Assembly (NCBI GenBank): GCA_903933995.1 | Contig: CAIZMD010000607.1 | Location: 1-10,451, forward strand | Reading direction: 5' to 3' | Source of the DNA: an uncultured Bacteroidota bacterium | Lineage (GTDB): Bacteria; Bacteroidota; Bacteroidia; Chitinophagales; Chitinophagaceae | DNA: 10,451 bases | In this document: positions 1 through 6,512 of the stretch, piece after piece | Position numbering within the stretch: the first letter of the stretch is position 1 | How the letters are laid out: each line of letters opens with the position of its first letter | Position numbers and translations under genes: made by a program | Notes under the pieces: model-generated | Told to the model about the DNA's origin: nothing | The model's database searches: none | The model's input: the letters and a program-made list of their open reading frames with translations, nothing else

Positions 1-140
1 TAGATCCTGATGCGGATTTAATACTTGCTTTACGAAAATGGGATGAAGCCGCAAAGTTGGAAAATATTCCCTTGCCCAATCTTGAAATCTACGCAAACAT
101 GATTCAGAGACATTTAATTGAACAACAATCAAAAAATTAA
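1..140 (+). CDS. C-terminal end of a probable HD-domain phosphonate-degradation oxygenase (PhnZ-like), partial
   Basis: An open frame enters from the left edge (first full codon at 3) and stops with TAA at 138-140, giving 45 residues. The visible tail contains LILALRKWDEAAK followed by a short PLPNLEIYANMI helix. This resembles, from memory, the end of the HD-domain proteins found in phosphonate operons (the group containing PhnZ, a di-iron oxygenase that cleaves 1-hydroxy-2-aminoethylphosphonate to glycine and phosphate), where an ALRRWDDxAK segment is usual. The metal-binding HD residues would lie upstream, outside the window, so catalysis cannot be judged. Only 3 bp separate it from the phosphonatase-like gene, so the two are probably co-transcribed. 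The context of a phosphonatase-like enzyme and a phosphonate-type FAD oxidase supports the call more than the short tail does. That this is a coding tail is firm; the family call is moderate. Confidence 0.6.
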   Translation, partial: DPDADLILALRKWDEAAKLENIPLPNLEIYANMIQRHLIEQQSKN

Positions 141-143
141 GCA

Positions 144-824
144 ATGAATTACAAATTAGTTGTTTTTGATATGGCAGGCACCACGGTAAGGGACAAAGGA
201 AATGTAAATGATGCTTTTAGAGCTGCATTTTTGGAATCTGGGATTGAAGTGGCTGCAGAAGATGTAGACAAGGTAATGGGATACCGCAAAGTGGAAGCTA
301 TTGAAATCATTCTTAAGAAATACTTAGAAGCTATGGAATATGATGCGGCTAGGATAAATTTGATTCATGATGCTTTTACTAAGAAAATGGTTTCTTTTTA
401 TGAAGCGGATACAGAATTAGCTGCATTGCCAGAAGTCTTAGAAACTTTTTCTATCTTAAGGGCTCGCGGAATTAAAATTGCGTTGAATACCGGATTCACA
501 AGGGTGATTACTGATGTGATTCTAAAAAGATTGGGATGGAATCAGGAAGCTTTGATAGATGCGGTTGTTTGTAGTGATGAGGTACAAGAAGGAAGACCAC
601 ATCCTTTTATGATTAGGAAAATTATGGAGCAGTTAGGTGTTGCTGAAGCATCAGAAGTGGTAAAAGTAGGTGATACTTCAGTAGACGTTTTGGAAGGACA
701 ATTTTCGGGTTGTGGTTTAGTGGTGGCGGTTACTACGGGAGCCTATACAAGAGAACAGCTGTTAGAATATCAACCCGACCATATCATAGATAGTATGCAG
801 CAATTGCCTGCTTTAATTTTATAG
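144..824 (+). CDS. Phosphonatase-like HAD hydrolase (PhnX-like)
   Basis: 226 residues, about the usual length for the group. The N-terminal motif is FDMAGTTV, with nucleophile Asp9 and the DxAGT form typical of phosphonoacetaldehyde hydrolase rather than DxDGT. The cap carries MGYRK (45-49); Lys49 sits where PhnX has the lysine that forms a Schiff base with the aldehyde. Motif II is LNTGFTR with Thr116. Arg151 in EGRPHPF replaces the usual HAD lysine, again as in the phosphonatases. The acidic loop GDTSVD (176-181) supplies Asp177 and Asp181 for Mg2+. All parts needed for C-P cleavage of a 2-oxoethylphosphonate, such as phosphonoacetaldehyde or its hydroxy form, are therefore present. Members of this subfamily are known to sit next to FAD oxidoreductases rather than PhnW, as here. 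It is cytosolic, starts at ATG 3 bp after the preceding stop, and ends 2 bp before the next gene. The precise substrate is not settled by sequence. Confidence 0.93.
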   Translation: MNYKLVVFDMAGTTVRDKGNVNDAFRAAFLESGIEVAAEDVDKVMGYRKVEAIEIILKKYLEAMEYDAARINLIHDAFTKKMVSFYEADTELAALPEVLETFSILRARGIKIALNTGFTRVITDVILKRLGWNQEALIDAVVCSDEVQEGRPHPFMIRKIMEQLGVAEASEVVKVGDTSVDVLEGQFSGCGLVVAVTTGAYTREQLLEYQPDHIIDSMQQLPALIL

Positions 825-826
825 TA

Positions 827-2119
827 TTGAAAACATTTTTTGATAAAATTCAACAAGAAAAGTATAGGGATAATTGGGTGGCAGTGTATGCGTCCTTAAT
901 CTGTTTTTTAACCTATGCTTCTGTGTATGCATTCCGTAAACCATTTACTGTTGGCAGTTTTGCAGACGGGCCAACGGTTTTTGGTCTAGCTTTTAAAGAC
1001 GCATTGGTGATTAGTCAGGTATTGGGTTATATGTTTAGTAAGTTTTATGGGATTAAATTTATTGCTGAACTAAAACACGTGGGTAGGGGTAAACTCATTT
1101 TATTATTGGTGGGTATTTCATGGTTGTCTATGTTATTGTTTGCCTTGGTTCCTGCTCCCTATAGTGTTGTGTTTTTATTCACTAACGGATTCCCCTTGGG
1201 CATTATTTGGGGAATAGTATTTTCTTTTGTAGAAGGCAGAAAAGCCACTGATTTTATTGGTGCGGCACTTGCTGTAAGTTTTATATTTTCTTCTGGATTT
1301 GTGAAATCTGTAGCAAAGTCTTTGCAGCTATCTTTTCATGTCACTGATTGGTGGTTGCCATTTGTAACAGGGGGTGTTTTTCTTTTGCCTTTAATTTTCT
1401 TAATCTGGTTATTGGAAAAAATCCCACCACCTTCTAATTCTGATATTGCTTTAAGGGTTACTAGATTGCCACTTGATAAGGAAGCCAGAAAGCAGTTTTT
1501 TCAGAATTTCAAACCGGGTCTGATTATCATGATTGTTATTTATGTATTTCTAACTGTTTTTAGAGATATCAGAGACAATTTTGCAGCTGATATCTGGAAG
1601 GAACTGGGTTATGGCAATCAACCATCTGTTTTTACAAACACTGAGATTCCTATTACACTCATGGTGCTGTTGTTAATTGGTAGTATGATACTTATTAAGA
1701 ACAATCGCAAAGCATTCCAAATTACCCAGTATATTATTTTATTTGGTTTTCTTTTAGCTGGGGTTAGTTCATTATTTTTTATTCTTGGTATGCTAAGTCC
1801 TTTTTTATGGATGACCTTGGTTGGATTGGGATTGTATATTGGCTATATCCCTTTTAATTGCATATTGTTTGACAGATTAATTGCCACTTTTAGAATTACG
1901 GGTAATGTTGGATTTCTAATGTATTTAGCTGATTCATTTGGTTACTTAGGAAGTGTTTCAGTCATCTTGCTCAAAACAGTATTCAAATTGAATTTACAAT
2001 GGAGTGTATTATATAGTAATGGAGTAGTGGGATTGTCCATACTTGGGGTAATTGGATCATTGATGTCAATACGTTATTTTAATAAAAAATATCAATTAAC
2101 TAAAGAAACAAATGAGTAA
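827..2119 (+). CDS. DUF5690-type 12-helix membrane protein, probable phosphonate or organophosphate transporter
   Basis: 430 residues with about twelve hydrophobic helices (roughly 17-36, 57-76, 88-109, 113-135, 142-161, 173-195, 230-250, 273-291, 300-320, 325-345, 365-383, 394-416) and a cytoplasmic-looking loop near 200-228, the layout of a major facilitator protein. I recognise it as the DUF5690 family, common in Bacteroidota beside phosphonatase-like genes. Helix 1 ends in YAFRKPF with Arg37-Lys38. Helix 7 has FLTVFRDIRDNF with Arg246. These resemble the GlpT/UhpT segments that hold the two phosphate-binding arginines, and GYLGS (372-376) also recalls that family. Transport of a phosphonate or related anion is my inference. 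The start is TTG at 827, two bases after the upstream stop. The first in-frame ATG lies near residue 69, past helix 1, so TTG is needed to keep the conserved N-terminus. The last 8 bp overlap the next gene, implying translational coupling. Confidence 0.85.
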   Translation: MKTFFDKIQQEKYRDNWVAVYASLICFLTYASVYAFRKPFTVGSFADGPTVFGLAFKDALVISQVLGYMFSKFYGIKFIAELKHVGRGKLILLLVGISWLSMLLFALVPAPYSVVFLFTNGFPLGIIWGIVFSFVEGRKATDFIGAALAVSFIFSSGFVKSVAKSLQLSFHVTDWWLPFVTGGVFLLPLIFLIWLLEKIPPPSNSDIALRVTRLPLDKEARKQFFQNFKPGLIIMIVIYVFLTVFRDIRDNFAADIWKELGYGNQPSVFTNTEIPITLMVLLLIGSMILIKNNRKAFQITQYIILFGFLLAGVSSLFFILGMLSPFLWMTLVGLGLYIGYIPFNCILFDRLIATFRITGNVGFLMYLADSFGYLGSVSVILLKTVFKLNLQWSVLYSNGVVGLSILGVIGSLMSIRYFNKKYQLTKETNE

Positions 2120-3239
2120 GCCATCGGCAATAGTGATAGGTGCTGGAATTGTGGGTCTAGCAACTGCAAGGGCATTATCCTTAAAAGGTTTTGATGTAAC
2201 TGTAATTGAAAGAAACGAGAGAGCTGTTGGCGCTTCGGTTAGAAATTTTGGGATGGTTTGGCCAATAGGTCAACCCGATGGTGTATTGAATCAAAGAGCA
2301 ACTAGGAGTAGGCAGATATGGAAAGAAGTGGCCGATAGTATTGGTCTATGGTATGACCCAGTTGGTAGCCTGCATTTAGCACATGAACAAGACGAATGGG
2401 ATGTGTTACAGGAATTATATCATTCCTTTAGTACTAATGGTAGAGATGTACAGTTGATGGATAAGCAACAAATAGCTAAATCATTCAATGGCGTAAATGA
2501 AAATGGCTTGAAGGGTGGTTTGTTTAGCCATACAGAAATGATTGTAGACCCCAGAGAAGCCATTGCTGCCATTCCAAATTATTTGACCGAATATTTAGAT
2601 GTTAATTTTATTTGGAATACTACTATTACAGATATCCAAAACGGAAAACTAAAAGCCGGTAGTAGGGTGTTTCAGGCAGACTTGGTATTTGTTTGCAGTG
2701 GGCCTGATTTTGAAACATTGTATCCAGACGAGTTTGCAAAAGCGCCTATTACCAAGTGTAAATTGCAAATGATGCGATTTCTTCCAGAATCAGACAATTG
2801 GAGAATAGGAACCTCTCTTTGTGGTGGATTGTCTTTAATACATTATCCCGCATTTAAAGCAGCTCCTTCACTGCAAGCTTTAAAAGATAGATACTTGGCA
2901 GAGATGGACGAATATGTAAAATGGGGTATTCATGTAATGGTGTCTCAAAATGATCGGGGAGAATTAACCGTTGGGGACTCTCATGAATACGCGCTAACTT
3001 TTGATCCTTTTGATAGGGCTAGACTGAATCAGTTAATACTGGATTATCTAAAAAGTTTTGCACTTGCTTCCAACTGGAAATTAGTTCAGTCTTGGCATGG
3101 CATTTATTCCAAACTAACCAATGGGTCCAATGATTTATTGCTTCAGCCAGAAAGCCAAGTATATATATTAAATGGTTTGGGGGGTAATGGCATGACCCTT
3201 TCCTTTGGCCTTGCAGAGGAAGTGGTTGCTAGATTATAG
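2112..3239 (+). CDS. FAD-dependent oxidoreductase of the phosphonate-associated group (TIGR03364-type), putative aminophosphonate oxidase
   Basis: 375 residues, the usual size for the DAO-fold group. The N-terminal dinucleotide-binding motif is VIGAGIVGLATA (Gly10, Gly12, Gly15), closed by Glu33 in VTVIERN for the ribose hydroxyls of FAD. ASVRNFGMVWPIG (41-53) and the C-terminal GLGGNGMTLSFG (355-366) match what I remember of the group annotated as TIGR03364, which is found beside phosphonatase-like hydrolases. By analogy with glycine and sarcosine oxidases it should deaminate an amine oxidatively, here probably 2-aminoethylphosphonate or an N-methyl or 1-hydroxy derivative, to the aldehyde that the HAD enzyme cleaves. 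This would replace the PhnW transaminase, which is absent. No signal peptide is seen, so it should be cytosolic. Its ATG lies inside the end of the transporter gene. It is the last gene of the tight run, but no hairpin terminator follows it. Family is firm; substrate is inferred. Confidence 0.88.
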   Translation: MSKPSAIVIGAGIVGLATARALSLKGFDVTVIERNERAVGASVRNFGMVWPIGQPDGVLNQRATRSRQIWKEVADSIGLWYDPVGSLHLAHEQDEWDVLQELYHSFSTNGRDVQLMDKQQIAKSFNGVNENGLKGGLFSHTEMIVDPREAIAAIPNYLTEYLDVNFIWNTTITDIQNGKLKAGSRVFQADLVFVCSGPDFETLYPDEFAKAPITKCKLQMMRFLPESDNWRIGTSLCGGLSLIHYPAFKAAPSLQALKDRYLAEMDEYVKWGIHVMVSQNDRGELTVGDSHEYALTFDPFDRARLNQLILDYLKSFALASNWKLVQSWHGIYSKLTNGSNDLLLQPESQVYILNGLGGNGMTLSFGLAEEVVARL

Positions 3240-3271
3240 TTAAGCTAGATCCCCATTTTCAAAACTTAATA

Positions 3272-3300
3272 TTGGAATCGGATTTGCTTTTTTACTTTTG
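3272..3300 (+). promoter_or_regulatory. Predicted Bacteroidota-type promoter for the small repeat protein
   Basis: TACTTTTG at 3293-3300 fits the -7 consensus TAnnTTTG exactly, with TTG at 3272-3274 and an 18-bp spacer, close to the usual -33 spacing. The expected transcription start would fall only a few bases beyond 3300, at or around the ATG at 3304, so the message would be leaderless or nearly so. It gives the small gene its own transcription independent of the phosphonate operon. Confidence 0.5.
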
Positions 3301-3303
3301 AAT

Positions 3304-3657
3304 ATGAATTCGATTGTAGACAAGGATGGTGAAATTGTAGCATACCTCTTTCAAAATGTGATCATTGATACCAAAAAGGAAAAAGTATTAGGTGTAATAC
3401 TAGGTAATTGTTTTTTCGGCAAATCCAAAGAGCCATTGGGCAAATTTTTTCAGAATAAGTTTTATAAAAAGTCAGGTAAAATAGTGGCCAAACTTGGTGA
3501 AAAATATAGTAAGGATGAATTTCCTGAAAACGATTTTCACATTATAAATGAAGCTTGGAAATCCTTATTAGATATAAAGGATCATATCTGTATTTGGATT
3601 GAACCCAAAAAAGATTGGGGCAAGAAGAATTTAGTTGATTTATTGAAAGAAAAATAG
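3304..3657 (+). CDS. Small four-repeat protein, 4-fold beta flower-like, function unknown
   Basis: 117 residues from ATG 3304; a TTG at 3298 would add two residues, but it is the end of a perfect TAnnTTTG promoter element, so I prefer the ATG. Residues 6-66 consist of four short imperfect repeats: DKDGEIVAYLFQNVII, DTKKEKVLGVILGNCFFG, KSKEPLGKFFQNKFY and KKSGKIVAKLGE. Each has a polar turn, then V/L-A/G and a hydrophobic strand ending near an aromatic or aliphatic pair. This pattern recalls the small 4-fold beta flower domain; the assignment is from memory. The remainder is lysine-rich and ends in an amphipathic stretch, DLLKEK. There is no signal peptide or membrane helix, so it is probably cytosolic. 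It is separated from the phosphonate operon by 64 bp and ends 3 bp from the convergent AraC gene. No function can be assigned. Confidence 0.75.
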   Translation: MNSIVDKDGEIVAYLFQNVIIDTKKEKVLGVILGNCFFGKSKEPLGKFFQNKFYKKSGKIVAKLGEKYSKDEFPENDFHIINEAWKSLLDIKDHICIWIEPKKDWGKKNLVDLLKEK

Positions 3658-3660
3658 TGC

Positions 3661-4545
3661 CTAAATCAATACCCTTGCTTCAGAAGCATAACTCTCTCTA
3701 AATTCTTTAGGAGAACATCCTTTCTTTTTCTTGAAGATTCTATTGAAGTTGGAGATATTATTAAACCCGCACTGGTAAGCAATTTCAGAAATGGATTGGG
3801 TTGAATTAATCAACATTCGGGTAGCATGACCAAGACGAATATCTGTAAGCGTTTCTACAAAAGTTAATCCTGAACGGTTCTTAAAAAACCTACTAAATGC
3901 CGCTTCAGCCATATTGGTTAATTTCGCCACTTCTTGTAATGAAATAGATTTTTGATAGTTCTTGTTAATGTATTCCATTACTTTCTCAATTCTCCGGCTA
4001 TTGTATTTAATAACTTCTCGATTGTTGAAAGTTGCATTGGATAATACCACCATGTCTTTTGATAAAGAAAGATCATTTAAAATAGACATGAGCTCCAAAA
4101 TACTGTCAAAACCTTTTTTCTTGCCTAAGTTTAATAATCTAGCAGAAAGTTGTCTAGCGGTTTCTTGCGAAAACAAGATGCCCCTTTGTGCCTTCTCCAT
4201 CAATGAACGAATCATATTCAATTGATTCCTACTCAATAAACTTTCACCAAAAAGGTCTTTGTGAAATTGAATGGTTACTTCTTGAATATTGGTACTAGTA
4301 CAATTATGGGTACGCCAAGTATGTTGTAAATTGGGGCCTAATAAGACCAATTCCAACTCATCAATATCTTCCATATGGTCTCCAATCACCCTTTTTACTC
4401 CTTTGGCATTTTTGATAAAATTCAATTCAAATTCTTCGTGGTAATGAAGGGGATAGTCAAAACTAGATTTGGTACGGCTGAAAACCGTAAAGCAGTCTGA
4501 TTCACTTAATGGTGTTATTTCTCGCAGTAATTTGTGTCGAATCAT
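3661..4545 (-). CDS. AraC-family transcriptional regulator with N-terminal cupin domain
   Basis: 294 residues, normal for the family. Residues about 18-100 form the cupin-type sensor: PLHYHEEFELNFI (32-44) is the typical HxH strand pair, and LLGPNLQHTWRTH (68-80) is the second barrel motif. A helical linker follows. The DNA-binding part spans about 182-285, with the first helix-turn-helix at SISLQEVAKLTNMAEAAFSRFF (200-221, written here without its flanks) and the second at SISEIAYQCGFNNISNFNRIF, ending in the family signature GCSPKEFRES. It presumably binds a small carbohydrate-like ligand and activates transcription. It is divergent from the GMC dehydrogenase operon across 227 bp, which makes that operon its likeliest target. 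The phosphonate operon is less likely because the genes converge there. ATG at 4545 is preceded by an inverted repeat 18-40 bp upstream that could be an autoregulatory site. Regulator class is firm; effector and targets are inferred. Confidence 0.93.
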   Translation of the reverse strand: MIRHKLLREITPLSESDCFTVFSRTKSSFDYPLHYHEEFELNFIKNAKGVKRVIGDHMEDIDELELVLLGPNLQHTWRTHNCTSTNIQEVTIQFHKDLFGESLLSRNQLNMIRSLMEKAQRGILFSQETARQLSARLLNLGKKKGFDSILELMSILNDLSLSKDMVVLSNATFNNREVIKYNSRRIEKVMEYINKNYQKSISLQEVAKLTNMAEAAFSRFFKNRSGLTFVETLTDIRLGHATRMLINSTQSISEIAYQCGFNNISNFNRIFKKKKGCSPKEFRESYASEARVLI

Positions 4546-4562
4546 TCGGCAGCCTAGTTAGA

Positions 4563-4585
4563 CGGTGAAAATAAGGTTTTCACCG
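4563..4585. repeat. Perfect 9-bp inverted repeat upstream of the AraC-family gene
   Basis: CGGTGAAAA (4563-4571) and TTTTCACCG (4577-4585) are exact reverse complements around a 5-base centre, TAAGG. The element lies 18-40 bp before the regulator's start codon. No T-run follows on either strand, so it is not an obvious terminator. It may be an operator or a leader hairpin controlling regulator synthesis. Confidence 0.5.
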
Positions 4586-4642
4586 ATTATTCATAATAAA
4601 TATTTGACAGTTTGAATTCAGATAGCGCTGCAAAGAATAACC

Positions 4643-4656
4643 ATTATGTGCATAAT
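4643..4656. promoter_or_regulatory. Short palindrome in the divergent AraC/GMC intergenic region
   Basis: ATTATG and CATAAT are exact reverse complements around TG, giving a 14-bp palindrome in the middle of the 227-bp divergent region. A related sequence, CCATAATGCA, occurs at 4687-4696, compared with CCATTATGTGCA at 4641-4652. Spaced related sites are compatible with regulator binding, but this is a short AT-rich element and could be chance. Confidence 0.3.
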
Positions 4657-4712
4657 TTGGTAGTTTATCAACTTTTTTAAAGCGTTCCATAATGCAAAAC
4701 TGTTGAAAAGGA

Positions 4713-4746
4713 TTGCTTAGAAAGTTTTAGATTTAGTCTGATTTTG
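4713..4746 (+). promoter_or_regulatory. Weak candidate promoter for the GMC operon
   Basis: TGATTTTG at 4739-4746 differs in one base from TAnnTTTG. TTG at 4713-4715 lies 23 bp upstream, at the long end of accepted spacing. The position, 26 bp before the GMC start codon, is suitable. A substandard promoter would fit a gene needing an activator such as the divergent AraC protein. Confidence 0.3.
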
Positions 4747-4772
4747 TAAAGTCAGAAACATAAACGATTGTC

Positions 4773-6488
4773 ATGCCAACTGATAGCACCCTCATCAATT
4801 CCGGTGGAAAGCAACAAAACAGTTATGATGCCATAGTCATTGGCTCAGGTATCAGCGGTGGCTGGGCAGCCAAAGAATTCACAGAAAAGGGACTAAAAAC
4901 CTTGGTTTTAGAAAGGGGTAGAGACGTTGTGCACTTAAAGGATTATCCCACTGCAACAAAGAATCCATGGGATTTTGAACATAGAGGCGATTTGCCTCCT
5001 AAGCTCCTAAAAGAAAACCCAGTAGTAGCCCGATGTTATGCTTTTGGGGAATCCACAGAACATTTTTTTGTAAAAGACAAAGACCACGAATACCAACAAG
5101 AAAAACCCTTTGATTGGATCAGGGCATATCAGGTAGGTGGTAAGTCTTTACTCTGGGCCAGACAAACCCAGCGTTGGAGCAAATATGATTTTATGGGTCC
5201 TGAAAGGGATGGCTTTGCCGTGCCTTGGCCCATTAGCTATGATGATTTGGCACCCTGGTATTCCCATGTGGAAAAATTTGCTGGAATTAGTGGCAACAAA
5301 GATGGTTTAGACACATTGCCAGACGGAGAATTCTTACCTGCTTGGGAGATGAATTGTGTGGAACAAGAAATGCAAGCAAAGATTATGAAAGCTTATCCAG
5401 GGAGGCATGTAGTTCAAGGTAGGTGTGCGCATTTGACCCAACCAACAGAACTACATTTAAAACAAGGAAGGGGACAATGTCAGGCTAGAAGTCTTTGTGA
5501 AAGAGGTTGTCCTTTTGGGGGCTATTTTAGTTCTAATTCATCCACGATTCCTTGGGCTATGCAAACAGGTAATCTTACTATGCAAACCAATGCTGTAGTT
5601 CATTCTATTATTTATGATGAACAACTTGGAAAAGCAACAGGGGTAAGAGTGATAGATGCCATTACCAAGAAAGCCACTGAGTATTTTGCCAAGATCATTT
5701 TTGTAAATGCAGCTTGTCTAAATACCAATTTAATTTTATTGAATTCAACTTCTAATAGATTTCCAAATGGTTTAGGAAATGATAGTGGAATTCTTGGTCA
5801 GTATCTTGCTTTTCATAATTATCGTGGATCTGTTTCAGCATCCTATGATGGTCCAAAGGATAAATATTATTATGGTAGAAGACCTACACAAGTAATGATG
5901 CCCAATTTTAGAAATGTAGAAAAACAGGAGATGGATTTTCTGCGTGGATATATGGTGCATTTTGGCGCAGGTAGGGGAAGGGCCGCGAGTGATGGAATTG
6001 GAGGAGCATATAAAGATGCCCTAACAGAAGTGGGAAATTGGGGTGTATATGCCATAATGCAAGGAGAAACAATTCCAAAAGCAAGTAACCATGTAAGACT
6101 GAGTAAAGACAAGCAAGACCAATGGGGTATACCACAACTTATTACTTCTGTAGGTTATGACAATAATGACGAGTTATCACTCAAAGATTTTCTACAACAA
6201 ACTGCAGAAATGTTAGAGAAAGCGGGATGTAAAAATATCAGTACCAATGATAGCAAACAGGCTCCTGGGTTAGATATCCATGAAATGGGAGGAGCGCGAA
6301 TGGGAAGAGACCCCAAGACATCTATTCTCAATGCGTATAACCAAGTGCATGCTTGCAAAAATGTTTTTGTAACAGATGGCGCCAGTATGGTTTCTACCAG
6401 TACACAAAATCCATCACTAACCTTCATGGCATTAACTGCAAGAGCAGCAAATTATGCCGTTGAAGAATTAAAAAAAGGAAATTTATAA
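4773..6488 (+). CDS. GMC-family FAD-dependent dehydrogenase (first of a tandem pair)
   Basis: 571 residues. The FAD-binding motif AIVIGSGISGGWAAKE has Gly24, Gly26 and Gly29, with Glu47 in VLERGR. VGGKSLLWAR (121-130) is the GMC loop over the flavin. The C-terminal catalytic pair is probably His503 in HEMGGARMG and Asn546 in QNPSLTFMALTARAA, a His/Asn pair as in pyranose 2-oxidase. Cys236, Cys242 and Cys246 form C-x5-C-x3-C before PFGGYF. That spacing matches the remembered [3Fe-4S] ligands of Burkholderia FAD-glucose dehydrogenase, suggesting electron transfer to a cytochrome rather than oxygen. Sugar or glycoside oxidation, for example glucoside 3-dehydrogenation, is likely for Bacteroidota relatives but unproven. 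There is no signal peptide; export in relatives depends on a Tat-bearing small subunit, and none is seen here. It precedes its paralogue by 24 bp in an evident operon. Confidence 0.92.
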   Translation: MPTDSTLINSGGKQQNSYDAIVIGSGISGGWAAKEFTEKGLKTLVLERGRDVVHLKDYPTATKNPWDFEHRGDLPPKLLKENPVVARCYAFGESTEHFFVKDKDHEYQQEKPFDWIRAYQVGGKSLLWARQTQRWSKYDFMGPERDGFAVPWPISYDDLAPWYSHVEKFAGISGNKDGLDTLPDGEFLPAWEMNCVEQEMQAKIMKAYPGRHVVQGRCAHLTQPTELHLKQGRGQCQARSLCERGCPFGGYFSSNSSTIPWAMQTGNLTMQTNAVVHSIIYDEQLGKATGVRVIDAITKKATEYFAKIIFVNAACLNTNLILLNSTSNRFPNGLGNDSGILGQYLAFHNYRGSVSASYDGPKDKYYYGRRPTQVMMPNFRNVEKQEMDFLRGYMVHFGAGRGRAASDGIGGAYKDALTEVGNWGVYAIMQGETIPKASNHVRLSKDKQDQWGIPQLITSVGYDNNDELSLKDFLQQTAEMLEKAGCKNISTNDSKQAPGLDIHEMGGARMGRDPKTSILNAYNQVHACKNVFVTDGASMVSTSTQNPSLTFMALTARAANYAVEELKKGNL

Positions 6489-6512
6489 TTCACTATAAAG
6501 CAAACAAACAAT

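Noticed and set aside
3240..3297. Terminator after the FAD oxidoreductase gene
   Set aside because: No stem with adequate pairing and T-run is visible in this 58-bp gap.
3298..3300. TTG as the start codon of the small repeat protein
   Set aside because: It forms the end of a perfect TAnnTTTG promoter element, and an ATG follows two codons later.
3962..4225. 87-codon + strand open frame inside the AraC gene
   Set aside because: It is antisense to the linker and first DNA-binding part of a clear AraC protein and shows no domain.
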